Position numbers and translations under genes: made by a program
Part shown: positions 1 to 5,244 of the stretch, one piece after another
Position numbering within the stretch: the first letter of the stretch is position 1
How the letters are laid out: each line of letters opens with the position of its first letter
The notes under the pieces: model-generated
Told to the model about the DNA's origin: nothing
The model's input: the letters and a program-made list of their open reading frames with translations, nothing else
The model's database searches: none
Source of the DNA: Clostridia bacterium
Lineage (GTDB): Bacteria > Bacillota > Clostridia > Oscillospirales > Acutalibacteraceae
Length of the DNA: 5,620 nt
Direction: 5' to 3'
Assembly: GCA_900764115.1 (NCBI GenBank)
Contig: CAAFMR010000020.1
Location: forward strand, 1 to 5,620

Positions 1-229
1 GCAATTGGCGGAGCAGCTGTCGGTGACGAAGCAGAGCGTATCCAATTGGGAGAACGATAACATTCTGCCGTCGGTGGAAATGCTGGTCAAGCTGGCGGAG
101 CTGTTCGGCGTAACGACCGATTATCTGCTGGGGCGGGAGGCGCATAGCCGACTGGATGTCTCCGGCTTGAGCGAGACCGAAACGGCGCATATCCGACAGC
201 TGATTGCCGATCTGAACAATCGTAAATAA
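1..229 (+). CDS. XRE-family helix-turn-helix transcriptional regulator, 3' part (5' end off window)
   Basis: The frame is open from the window edge (first full codon at 2) to a TAA at 227-229, giving 75 visible residues. They read QLAEQLSVTKQSVSNWEND, then a stretch ending FGVTTDYLLG. This is the second half of an HTH_3/XRE DNA-binding domain: the recognition helix (TKQSVSNWE) and the closing 'P(S)xxxLxKLAxxFxVTxDYLLG' helices. A tail of about 30 residues, rich in charged residues, follows and may serve for dimerisation. The TTG at 5 lies inside the HTH, and the family normally has about 20-25 residues before this point, so the true start is upstream of the window. XRE proteins bind operator DNA as dimers, usually as repressors; the target cannot be told from here. 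The gene ends at a strong terminator, so it is probably not co-transcribed with spoIIIA. Family assignment is firm, function is unknown. Confidence 0.88.
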   Translation, partial: QLAEQLSVTKQSVSNWENDNILPSVEMLVKLAELFGVTTDYLLGREAHSRLDVSGLSETETAHIRQLIADLNNRK

Positions 230-240
230 GCGCTATATTT

Positions 241-290
241 GCCGCTGTTCGTTGGTGGAAAAACCGACGGACGGCGGCTTTTTATTTTTT
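241..290 (+). terminator. Intrinsic (rho-independent) terminator after the XRE gene
   Basis: Bases 241-256 pair with 263-278 to form a continuous 16-bp stem with three G-U wobbles (246/273, 249/270, 253/266). The loop is GGAAAA (257-262). The stem is followed directly by TTTTTATTTTTT (279-290). It sits 11 bases after the XRE stop codon and upstream of the spoIIIA promoter region, so it insulates the operon from read-through. The call rests on direct base pairing and the T tract. Confidence 0.93.
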
Positions 291-293
291 CGG

Positions 294-322
294 TTCTAAT
301 GCGCCGGACAAGACCATATATA
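294..322 (+). promoter_or_regulatory. Candidate sigma-E-type promoter of the spoIIIA operon
   Basis: A CATATATA element (315-322) resembles the sigma-E -10 consensus CATACAnT. A weak -35-like TTCTAAT (294-300) lies 14 bp upstream, the spacing typical of sigma-E. It sits between the terminator at 241-290 and the spoIIIAA start, which is where the operon promoter must be. The B. subtilis spoIIIA operon is known to be transcribed by sigma-E in the mother cell. The -35 match is poor (4 of 7), and transcription would start only just before the SD, so the exact position is uncertain. No sigma-A promoter is evident in this gap. Confidence 0.4.
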
Positions 323-345
323 TGGGACAAGAGGTGAGGACAGGC

Positions 346-546
346 ATGGATTGGACGATGCTGGAACCGTATTTGCCGGGACAGTGGCTGCGGGCGCTGA
401 CACGGCTGCCTGAGGAGCTGCAGGCGCAGATTCAGGAGCTGCGCCTGCGCAGCGGGCAGCCGGTGACCCTGTCGCTGCCCGCCGGGGACGGGTATCTGGG
501 GCGCAGCGGTGTGACGGAGTTGAAGCAGCCGGGGGTGTTTGTTTGA
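346..546 (+). CDS. spoIIIAA: Stage III sporulation protein AA, N-terminal fragment (cut by in-frame TGA)
   Basis: This is the first part of SpoIIIAA, the ATPase of the SpoIIIA-SpoIIQ channel. The ATG at 346 is preferred over the in-frame ATG at 322 because a strong SD, GAGGTGAGG (331-339), lies 6 bases before it and after the upstream ATG. The 66 residues include LPEELQAQIQELRLRSGQPV (about residues 22-41), the family's N-terminal signature 'xEIRLRxxxPv'. The frame then meets TGA at 544-546. It continues after the TGA, with no frame change, into the rest of the protein (see the entry at 559). No ATPase motif lies in this fragment, so alone it would be inactive. I read it as one broken or error-containing gene rather than a separate small gene. 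Confidence 0.75.
   Translation: MDWTMLEPYLPGQWLRALTRLPEELQAQIQELRLRSGQPVTLSLPAGDGYLGRSGVTELKQPGVFV
544..546 (+). other. In-frame TGA interrupting spoIIIAA
   Basis: The codon follows ...GVFV at residue 67 counted from the ATG at 346. The same frame continues as GADELEQIFLRLCEESVY, which is normal SpoIIIAA sequence, so one base substitution explains the break; no indel is needed. TGA also terminates spoIIIAC, AD, AE and AF in this window, so it is not a sense codon here. A GAGGGG (545-550) lies 8 bases before a TTG at 559, so weak re-initiation is possible. Confidence 0.85.
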
Positions 547-558
547 GGGGCGGATGAG

Positions 559-1485
559 TTGGAGCAAATTTTTCTGCGGTTGTGCGAGGAATCGGTGTAT
601 GCTCACGAGGAGGAGCTGCGGCAGGGGTTCTTGTCGGTGGCGGGGGGAATCCGCGTGGGGGTTGCCGGCACGGCGGTGCCGGGAGATACCGGGGTGCGCG
701 GGGTGGGGCAGATCACGGCGCTGTGTATCCGCCTGCCCCGCCGTCATCCCCACAGCGCCGATGGGCTGCTGCCGCTGCTGACGGCGGGCGGGGGCTTACA
801 TAGCGCTCTGCTGGTGGGGGAGCCCTCCAGCGGAAAAACCACCCTGCTGCGAGCGTTGGCGGGGCAGCTTGCAGCCAGCCGGTTCCGGGTGGCGGCGGGG
901 GATGAGCGGGGGGAAATTGCCGGGGCAGGCGCCTTGCCCGGCTGTGACGTGCTGCGGGGGTATCCCAAACCGGAGGGGATTCGGCAGGCGGTGCGCTGTC
1001 TGGCGCCTCAGGTGATTTTGTTTGATGAGCTGGGCGATGAGCGGGAGGCGGCGGAGCTGTTGGATTGCACCCGCACCGGGGTAGCGGTCATCGCTTCGCT
1101 TCATGGACGCGCGCCGGAGGAAGTGGTGCGTCGCCCGTTGGTGCGGCGGCTGGCGGCGGCGGGGGTGTTTGAGCGATGGATATTTCTCGCCGGGCGGCAG
1201 CAGCCGGGGGTATGGCGGCAATGTCTGGAGCCGGAGGTGAGAGCGGATGAAGTGGCTTGGCGTGTTGTTGGTGGTGCTGGCGGGCTGCGGGCTGGGGCTG
1301 TATTATGCCCGTCGGCTGTATCGGCGGGTGACGCTGCTGGAGCAGGCGATTCGGCTGGTGGATGCGCTGGATCAGCGCATGGCGTATTCGTCCCGTCCCT
1401 TGTCGGCGCTGTGCCGGGAGCTGGCGGGTTCTCCGGCTGCCCGGTCGTGGACGCTGCTGACCGATACACAGTCCGGCTTGGATAA
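559..1485 (+). CDS. spoIIIAA: Stage III sporulation protein AA, C-terminal ATPase part (interrupted gene, tail overlaps spoIIIAB)
   Basis: This is the ATPase body of SpoIIIAA, a RecA-like secretion ATPase related to type II/IV GspE/PilB proteins, thought to energise assembly or transport at the A-Q channel. Numbering is from the TTG at 559 (possible restart). Residues 11-37 carry the conserved 'SVYxxxEELRxGFxxxxGGxRVGxxG' region. Walker A is GEPSSGKTT (87-95), DERGEI is at 115-120, GYPKPEG at 134-140, and Walker B is VILFDE (152-157). ASLHGRAPEE (179-188) is the His-box region, and FERWIFLAGRQQPG (204-217) is the usual end of the family. All catalytic motifs are intact. The frame does not stop at the start of spoIIIAB; it runs about 78 more codons to TAA 1483-1485. 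That tail is Gly/Ala-rich and looks like a shadow of spoIIIAB. Authentic SpoIIIAA probably ends near 1250, which would give a family-sized protein of about 300 residues when joined to the upstream piece. Confidence 0.78.
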   Translation: MEQIFLRLCEESVYAHEEELRQGFLSVAGGIRVGVAGTAVPGDTGVRGVGQITALCIRLPRRHPHSADGLLPLLTAGGGLHSALLVGEPSSGKTTLLRALAGQLAASRFRVAAGDERGEIAGAGALPGCDVLRGYPKPEGIRQAVRCLAPQVILFDELGDEREAAELLDCTRTGVAVIASLHGRAPEEVVRRPLVRRLAAAGVFERWIFLAGRQQPGVWRQCLEPEVRADEVAWRVVGGAGGLRAGAVLCPSAVSAGDAAGAGDSAGGCAGSAHGVFVPSLVGAVPGAGGFSGCPVVDAADRYTVRLG

Positions 1486-1750
1486 GGGCGAAGTCTTTGC
1501 GGCTGCCTTGACAGCGGCGGCAGAGCGGCAGCAGACCGTCCTGACTCCGGAGGATCGGCAGCTGTTGGCGGAATTTGCCGCCGGCTGCGGGCGCTCGGGG
1601 CTGCGGCAGCAGCAGGCGCATTTTGTCGCCTATCGGGAGCGGCTGGAGCGCTGCTGCCGGGAGGCGCGGGAACAGGTGCAGCGGCGGGGACCGGTGTATC
1701 AGATGATGGGGGTCGCCGGGGGCGTTTGCCTGGCGCTGCTGCTGCTGTAG
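1247..1750 (+). CDS. spoIIIAB: Stage III sporulation protein AB
   Basis: The product has 167 residues, near the B. subtilis length of about 171. The ATG at 1247 has a strong SD, GGAGGTGAG (1233-1241), 5 bases upstream. The N-terminus is a membrane anchor (WLGVLLVVLAGCGLGLYYA, residues 3-21). The helical segment with LLEQAIRLVDALDQRMAYSS and then RPL (residues 30-52) is the family signature, 'LxxLxxxIxYxxxPL'. A charged helical middle follows, and the C-terminus is hydrophobic (MMGVAGGVCLALLLL, 153-167). SpoIIIAB resembles half of the type II secretion platform protein GspF and probably pairs with the SpoIIIAA ATPase at the mother-cell membrane. The final Leu run is coded by repeated CTG triplets (about 1736-1747). 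It ends at TAG; the next gene follows after the only sizeable gap in the operon. Confidence 0.92.
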   Translation: MKWLGVLLVVLAGCGLGLYYARRLYRRVTLLEQAIRLVDALDQRMAYSSRPLSALCRELAGSPAARSWTLLTDTQSGLDKGEVFAAALTAAAERQQTVLTPEDRQLLAEFAAGCGRSGLRQQQAHFVAYRERLERCCREAREQVQRRGPVYQMMGVAGGVCLALLLL

Positions 1751-1760
1751 TCTGGCGGAT

Positions 1761-1792
1761 GGGTATGGTTAGCCGCAAAAACCGTTGTACCC
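1761..1792 (+). other. Imperfect hairpin in the spoIIIAB-spoIIIAC gap
   Basis: GGGTA (1761-1765) can pair with TACCC (1788-1792) and GGTT (1767-1770) with AACC (1780-1783), around an AGCCGCAAA loop with an asymmetric bulge. No T tract follows, so this is not a standard terminator. It lies in the 85-bp stretch 1751-1835, which otherwise holds only the spoIIIAC SD. A role in mRNA processing or stability is possible but unproven; chance pairing is not excluded. Confidence 0.3.
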
Positions 1793-1835
1793 CGATTGCT
1801 TTGTCTAGGCTAAGAGAGAAAGGACGGAAACCGGT

Positions 1836-2030
1836 GTGGATGTGGATTTGATTTTCAAGATCGCCGCCATCGGCATCATTGTAGCGGTGTTGAATCAGCT
1901 GCTGGTGCGGTCGGGGCGGGAGGAGCAGGCGATGCTGATGACGCTGGCGGGGCTGGTGGTGGTGCTGACGATGATCGTCACCCAAATCAGCGAGCTGTTT
2001 GCCACCGTCAAGTCGGTGTTCGGGCTATGA
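1836..2030 (+). CDS. spoIIIAC: Stage III sporulation protein AC
   Basis: The product is a 64-residue membrane protein (family about 65-68). It is read from GTG at 1836, giving DVDLIFKIAAIGIIVAVLNQ, which matches the family N-terminus 'vDVDLIFKIAxxGIxVA'. An in-frame GTG at 1842 would lose conserved residues. The SD is AAAGGA (1819-1824), 11 bases from the start, a rather long spacing. Two membrane helices are visible, about residues 5-23 and 33-52, joined by a short charged loop (RSGREEQ). SpoIIIAC is an integral inner-membrane part of the SpoIIIA complex, thought to act with SpoIIIAD; the precise role is unknown. The stop codon overlaps the spoIIIAD start as ATGA. Confidence 0.93.
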   Translation: MDVDLIFKIAAIGIIVAVLNQLLVRSGREEQAMLMTLAGLVVVLTMIVTQISELFATVKSVFGL

Positions 2031-2440
2031 CCGCCTCTCTCGTTTCTTTGCTGGGGGTGGTGCTGTGTGCGGCGCTTCTGGCGGTGCTGCTGCGCACCCA
2101 GCGCCCGGAGCTGGCGCTGTGCCTGTGCTTGGGGGCGGGGGCGCTGGTGGTGGTGCGGTTGGCGCAGCAGCTGGTGCCGCTGGTATCCTCGGTGCGCTCG
2201 ATGATGGAGACGGGCGGCGTGTCCGGTGTGTATCTGACGGTGGTGCTGAAGGCGGCGGGAATTGCGCTGGTGACCCAGCTGGCAGCGGATACCTGCCGGG
2301 ATGCGGGGGAAACGGCGCTGGCAGCGAAGGCGGAGCTGGTGGGGCGGGTGATGCTACTGGTGTTGGCGGTGCCGCTTTTTGAGCAGGTTCTGTCGCTGGT
2401 GACGGCGCTGATCCGGGAACAGGCGGTGGTGGGCGGATGA
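2027..2440 (+). CDS. spoIIIAD: Stage III sporulation protein AD
   Basis: The product is a 137-residue integral membrane protein (about 133 in B. subtilis). The ATG at 2027 overlaps the spoIIIAC stop by 4 bases and has no clear SD of its own, so translation is probably coupled. Predicted helices lie at about residues 4-22, 28-46 and 105-127. The segment between them is the family's best conserved part, with VVLKAAGIALVTQLAADTCR (residues 72-91) followed by DAGETALAAKAELVG (92-106) and then LAVPLFEQVL (113-122). It works in the engulfing mother-cell membrane as part of the A-Q channel apparatus. Its own stop overlaps spoIIIAE by 4 bases. Nothing in it looks damaged. Confidence 0.93.
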   Translation: MTASLVSLLGVVLCAALLAVLLRTQRPELALCLCLGAGALVVVRLAQQLVPLVSSVRSMMETGGVSGVYLTVVLKAAGIALVTQLAADTCRDAGETALAAKAELVGRVMLLVLAVPLFEQVLSLVTALIREQAVVGG

Positions 2441-3561
2441 AACGGCTGCTGATAATAGTGCTGCTGCTTCTGCTGCTGTGTCTTCCTGCCGTGGCAGAGG
2501 AGAACTACGATGCGCTGCTGCAAGCCAGCGGGGCAGAGGCTTTACCCGGGCAACTGCCAGGCGATGTGCAGGAGCTGATGGATAGCCTGCCCGGGGCTCC
2601 GCTGCAGCCGGAAACCTACACGGGCTTGTCCTTCAATCGGGTGATCGGGCAGCTGCTGGCGCTGCTGACGACCCAAAAGGGCGCTCCGCTGCAGGCGCTG
2701 TTGGCGCTGCTGGCGGTGGTGGTGCTGGCGGCTATGGGGAGCGGTCTGGAGGGAATAACAGCGGACCTGTCGCTGCGGCAGACCTATCATACCGTGTCGG
2801 TGTTGGCGTCCTGCGGGCTGCTGCTGACCCCGTTTGTGTCCCTGCTTACATTGGTGCGGCAGACAGTGGAGAGCGTGTCGGTGTTTATGCTCAGCTTTGT
2901 GCCGGTGTATGGAGCTATATTGGCGGCAGGCGGCTCGGCAGCGGCGGCGGTTTCCTATCAGACCACTCTGCTAGCGGCGGCGGAGCTGCTGGTGCAGCTG
3001 ATCCGGGCGGTGGTGCTGCCGGCGCTGACCATATCGCTGGCGCTGGGCTGCACCGGTACTGCCACAGAGGGCTTTTCGCTGGATGCCATCAGCGCCGGTA
3101 TCTATAAAGCCATCCTGTGGGTTATGGGGCTGTTCACGACGGTTTTTACCGGCGTGCTGTCGGTGCAGCAGATGGTGGCGACCGCCGGAGATTCTCTGGG
3201 CGGGCGGGCGCTGAAATTTTCGCTTTCCAGCTTTGTGCCGGTGGTGGGCGGGGCGCTGAGCGAAGCCTATTCCACGGTGGTGGGCTGCGCCGGGCTGCTG
3301 CGCTCTACAGTGGGGTGCTTTGGGTTGGTGGCGACAGCGCTGATTTTGCTGCCGCCGCTGCTTGCCTGCCTGTGCTGGAATCTTTGCCTGCATTTGTCGG
3401 CGGGAGCGGCGGCGCTGTTTCATCTCACGCAGCTGGAAAAGCTCTGCCGCACGGTGGCAGGGGCGGTGCGGGTGCTGATCGCTGTGCTGGCGGTGTTTGC
3501 GCTGTTGATGATTTTATCCACATCGGTGGTGGTGTTTGCCGGAAAGGGGGCGGGCATATGA
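2437..3561 (+). CDS. spoIIIAE: Stage III sporulation protein AE
   Basis: The product is a 374-residue polytopic membrane protein (about 399 in B. subtilis). The ATG at 2437 overlaps the spoIIIAD stop as ATGA; no strong SD precedes it, which fits coupling. It begins with a clear signal peptide (KR, then a Leu-rich core, and a likely cleavage after AVA at residue 20). A soluble segment covers residues 21-80. Several membrane helices follow, at about 84-104, 117-139, 148-166, 178-204, 224-244, 295-315 and 343-365. FSLSSFVPVVGGALSEAYST (261-280) is the conserved family motif. SpoIIIAE is the largest membrane subunit of the SpoIIIA complex. Some distant similarity to permease-type proteins has been suggested, but its exact role in the channel is not settled. 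The frame is intact throughout. Confidence 0.94.
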   Translation: MKRLLIIVLLLLLLCLPAVAEENYDALLQASGAEALPGQLPGDVQELMDSLPGAPLQPETYTGLSFNRVIGQLLALLTTQKGAPLQALLALLAVVVLAAMGSGLEGITADLSLRQTYHTVSVLASCGLLLTPFVSLLTLVRQTVESVSVFMLSFVPVYGAILAAGGSAAAAVSYQTTLLAAAELLVQLIRAVVLPALTISLALGCTGTATEGFSLDAISAGIYKAILWVMGLFTTVFTGVLSVQQMVATAGDSLGGRALKFSLSSFVPVVGGALSEAYSTVVGCAGLLRSTVGCFGLVATALILLPPLLACLCWNLCLHLSAGAAALFHLTQLEKLCRTVAGAVRVLIAVLAVFALLMILSTSVVVFAGKGAGI

Positions 3562-4049
3562 GCGGGCTGCGCTCCTGGGCGGTGCTGGTGTGTACGGCGG
3601 CAGTGGTGTGTACGCTGCTCTACCGTCTGTTTCCGGAAACCTCGTTGGGGCGGCAGGGGCGGCTGCTGCTGCCCTGCGTGTTTCTGTGCGTGCTGCTGAC
3701 GCCGTTGCTGCGCTGGCAGCCGACGCTGCCTGCGGTTACCGCCGAGACAGTCGCCGCCGACAGCGAAGCGTTGACCGCCGCTATGCGCCGGCAAACGCAG
3801 GAGCAGGTGGAAACGGTGTTATGCCGGATGGTAAACCAGGCATTGACTGGCTATGGGTTGGAGGTAAAAAAAGTGGCATGCAGGATGGATATTGACGAAG
3901 ACAACCGCATAAGTATGGGACAGATCACCCTATATGTGGATGCCCGGAATGCGGTGCGTTCTTCCCAAATCAAGCAGTTGGCGGAAAAGCGGTTGGGCGC
4001 CCCGGTGACGGTGGCGGCATGGGAGGAGGGTGCTGTATGGGAAAACTGA
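3558..4049 (+). CDS. spoIIIAF: Stage III sporulation protein AF
   Basis: The product has 163 residues (B. subtilis about 200). The frame is open far upstream, but the real start is the ATG at 3558: it overlaps the spoIIIAE stop as ATGA and has an SD-like AAAGGGGG (3543-3550) 7 bases upstream. Two membrane helices, about residues 7-24 and 36-51, match the family's membrane hairpin. The remainder (about 70-156) is a soluble alpha/beta domain with VETVLCRMVNQALTGYGLEV and then ISMGQITLYVDA. This is the ring-building-motif fold that SpoIIIAF shares with type III secretion ring proteins. Codons around 3860-3950 are noticeably more AT-rich than the flanks and contain a sigma-E-like promoter match. 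The 3' end overlaps spoIIIAG by 13 bases. Confidence 0.9.
   Translation: MSGLRSWAVLVCTAAVVCTLLYRLFPETSLGRQGRLLLPCVFLCVLLTPLLRWQPTLPAVTAETVAADSEALTAAMRRQTQEQVETVLCRMVNQALTGYGLEVKKVACRMDIDEDNRISMGQITLYVDARNAVRSSQIKQLAEKRLGAPVTVAAWEEGAVWEN
3887..3915 (+). promoter_or_regulatory. Possible internal sigma-E-like promoter for spoIIIAG-spoIIIAH
   Basis: GGATATT (3887-3893) matches 6 of 7 of the sigma-E -35 consensus (KMATATT). After a spacer of exactly 14 bp comes CATAAGTA (3908-3915), which shares CATA with the -10 consensus CATACAnT. It lies inside spoIIIAF, about 120 bases before the spoIIIAG start, in a local AT-rich dip. The overlapping codons are also constrained as protein, so the match may be chance. 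Confidence 0.28.
4021..4030 (+). promoter_or_regulatory. Strong Shine-Dalgarno site that fixes the spoIIIAG start
   Basis: GGGAGGAGGG lies 6 bases before the ATG at 4037 and overlaps the last base of an earlier in-frame ATG at 4019. Only the ATG at 4037 is correctly placed for it. This is among the strongest SD sites in the operon, so AG can be translated independently of AF. Confidence 0.8.
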
Positions 4050-4564
4050 GCGCTTCGGTGCAACGGCTTCTGTTCGAAGGCTCCCCCCACAAGCGGCGGC
4101 TGTTGGTGCTGCTGGGGGTGGCGGGGATATTGCTCATCGCCGGGTCGGAGCTGCTGCCTCGTCGCAGCTCTGCCGAGGATAGCGCCGCTCCGGCGACCGC
4201 TTCCCTCAGCGGGGCGCAGGTGGAGCAGGCGCTGGAGGAGCGTATTACGACGCTGCTGTCCCGCACCGCCGGGGTGGGGCGCTGTCAGGTGATGGTGACG
4301 CTGGAGCGGAGCGCGCAGTTTGTTTATGCCGCCGACCGCACCACCGCCGCCGATACCTCCAGCGAAAAAACGCTGACGGTGCAGACTGACGCGGGACCGG
4401 TGGGGCTGCTGGTGACCGAGGTGCAGCCGGCGGTCCGGGGCGTTGCCATCATCTGCGATGGCGGCGGCGACGGGGCGGTGCAGGAGCGGGTGCGGGCGTT
4501 GGTGACGGCGGCGCTGGACATCCCCAGCCGGCGGGTGTGCGTGGCAAAACGAGAAACTCAATAA
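4037..4564 (+). CDS. spoIIIAG: Stage III sporulation protein AG
   Basis: The product has 175 residues, against about 229 in B. subtilis. The start at ATG 4037 is chosen from the SD at 4021-4030. A cytoplasmic N-terminus is followed by one membrane helix (about 21-37) and a short Ser/Ala/Pro linker. A conserved soluble domain follows: SGAQVEQALEERITTLLSRT (58-77), GVGRCQVMVTLE (79-90), VTEVQPAVRGVAIICDGG (126-143) and LDIPSRRVCVAK (160-171). The last two are the hallmark 'P.(I/V)(K/R)GV.(V/I).(C/A)(E/D)G' and 'LDIPxxRVxV' motifs. SpoIIIAG forms a large ring in the intermembrane space in the B. subtilis model through an RBM domain with an inserted beta-triangle. Here the insert region (about 91-125) is short, which accounts for the smaller size. 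It is followed immediately by spoIIIAH. Confidence 0.93.
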   Translation: MGKLSASVQRLLFEGSPHKRRLLVLLGVAGILLIAGSELLPRRSSAEDSAAPATASLSGAQVEQALEERITTLLSRTAGVGRCQVMVTLERSAQFVYAADRTTAADTSSEKTLTVQTDAGPVGLLVTEVQPAVRGVAIICDGGGDGAVQERVRALVTAALDIPSRRVCVAKRETQ

Positions 4565-4579
4565 CGGGAGGTTAACGTG

Positions 4580-5212
4580 ATGAAAAAGCTGTTGCAGAAA
4601 AAACAATGGATGATGCTGTCGTTGGTGGCGGCGCTGGGGGTGGCGGTGTACCTGAATTACTATTTCACCAAGGACCCGCTGCTGCAAAGCGACCCCGCCG
4701 GCACAGGGACTGTCACCTCCGGGGAGGAAAGCTCAGACCGCAAGCTGGGGGAGACTTCGTTTGTGGGGCAGGAGAACGGGGAGAGCAGCGCCCCGGCGGA
4801 GAGTCTCCCCGCGCAGGCGCAGCCTGCCGGAACGGACGCGGCGCAAAGCACCGAGGGCGGCAGCTATTTTGCCACGGCGCGCACCGCCCGCACCAAAGCC
4901 CGGGAGGAGGCTGTGCGCACGCTGGAGGACACCCTGAGCGGCGCTGCCGCCACAGCGGAGCAGAAGGCTGCGGCGCAAAAGCAGGCGTCGGCGATTGCTG
5001 AAAACATCCTGCAGGAAAGCAATATCGAAAATCTGGTGACCGCCAAGGGCTTTTCCGATTGCGTGGCGTTCATCGAAAAGGACTCCTGCAATGTGGTGGT
5101 GGCTTGCGGCGATCTGAAGCCGCAGCAGAGCCTGCAAATTATGGAGATTGTGATGGGACAGACCGGATTGCCCGCCAAAAATGTGCAGATTACAGCGGTG
5201 GCAGGGCAATAA
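4580..5212 (+). CDS. spoIIIAH: Stage III sporulation protein AH
   Basis: The product has 210 residues (about 218 in B. subtilis). The ATG at 4580 is chosen because the SD GGGAGG (4566-4571) then has an 8-base spacer; an adjacent GTG at 4577 could also serve. There is a basic N-terminus, a membrane helix at about residues 10-28 (WMMLSLVAALGVAVYLNYYF), and a long low-complexity linker (about 32-95) rich in Ser, Glu, Ala and Gly. The conserved extracellular domain follows: YFATARTARTKAREEAVRTL (96-115), SNIENLVTAKGFSDCVAFIE (147-166), NVVVACGDL (171-179) and LPAKNVQITAV (197-207). SpoIIIAH spans the mother-cell membrane, and its YscJ/FliF-like domain binds forespore SpoIIQ to form the two-membrane channel. 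It is the last gene of the operon; no good terminator follows its TAA. Confidence 0.95.
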   Translation: MKKLLQKKQWMMLSLVAALGVAVYLNYYFTKDPLLQSDPAGTGTVTSGEESSDRKLGETSFVGQENGESSAPAESLPAQAQPAGTDAAQSTEGGSYFATARTARTKAREEAVRTLEDTLSGAAATAEQKAAAQKQASAIAENILQESNIENLVTAKGFSDCVAFIEKDSCNVVVACGDLKPQQSLQIMEIVMGQTGLPAKNVQITAVAGQ

Positions 5213-5244
5213 ACGGAGTTTTTTGAAGAAATGTGGAAAAACCG

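Noticed and set aside
544..546. TGA read as tryptophan (alternative genetic code) or selenocysteine
   Set aside because: TGA ends spoIIIAC, AD, AE and AF in this window, so it is a normal stop. No convincing bacterial SECIS hairpin follows within the expected distance, and SpoIIIAA is not a known selenoprotein.
1101..1985. Long open frame on the minus strand opposite spoIIIAA-AB-AC
   Set aside because: It is Pro/Arg/Gln/His-rich, crosses three well-recognised + strand genes and an intergenic gap, and matches no family. It is a shadow of GC-rich codons. The same applies to minus frames at 121-753, 1088-1621, 2971-3423, 3851-4687 and 4733-5209.
1999..2382. Open frame overlapping spoIIIAD in another frame
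   Set aside because: Gly/Ala-rich shadow; the spoIIIAD frame has clear family motifs.
1735..2480. CTG triplet runs at the end of spoIIIAB and start of spoIIIAE
   Set aside because: These simply encode Leu-rich membrane segments with the favoured CTG codon.
3117..3557. Upstream extension of the spoIIIAF frame
   Set aside because: The translation is low-complexity Gly/Arg/Ala shadow of spoIIIAE; the ATGA overlap with an SD at 3543-3550 fixes the start at 3558.
5211..5224. Terminator after spoIIIAH (AAACGGAGTTTTTT)
   Set aside because: Only a 4-bp A/T-rich stem with a 3-base loop is possible, too weak for an intrinsic terminator.
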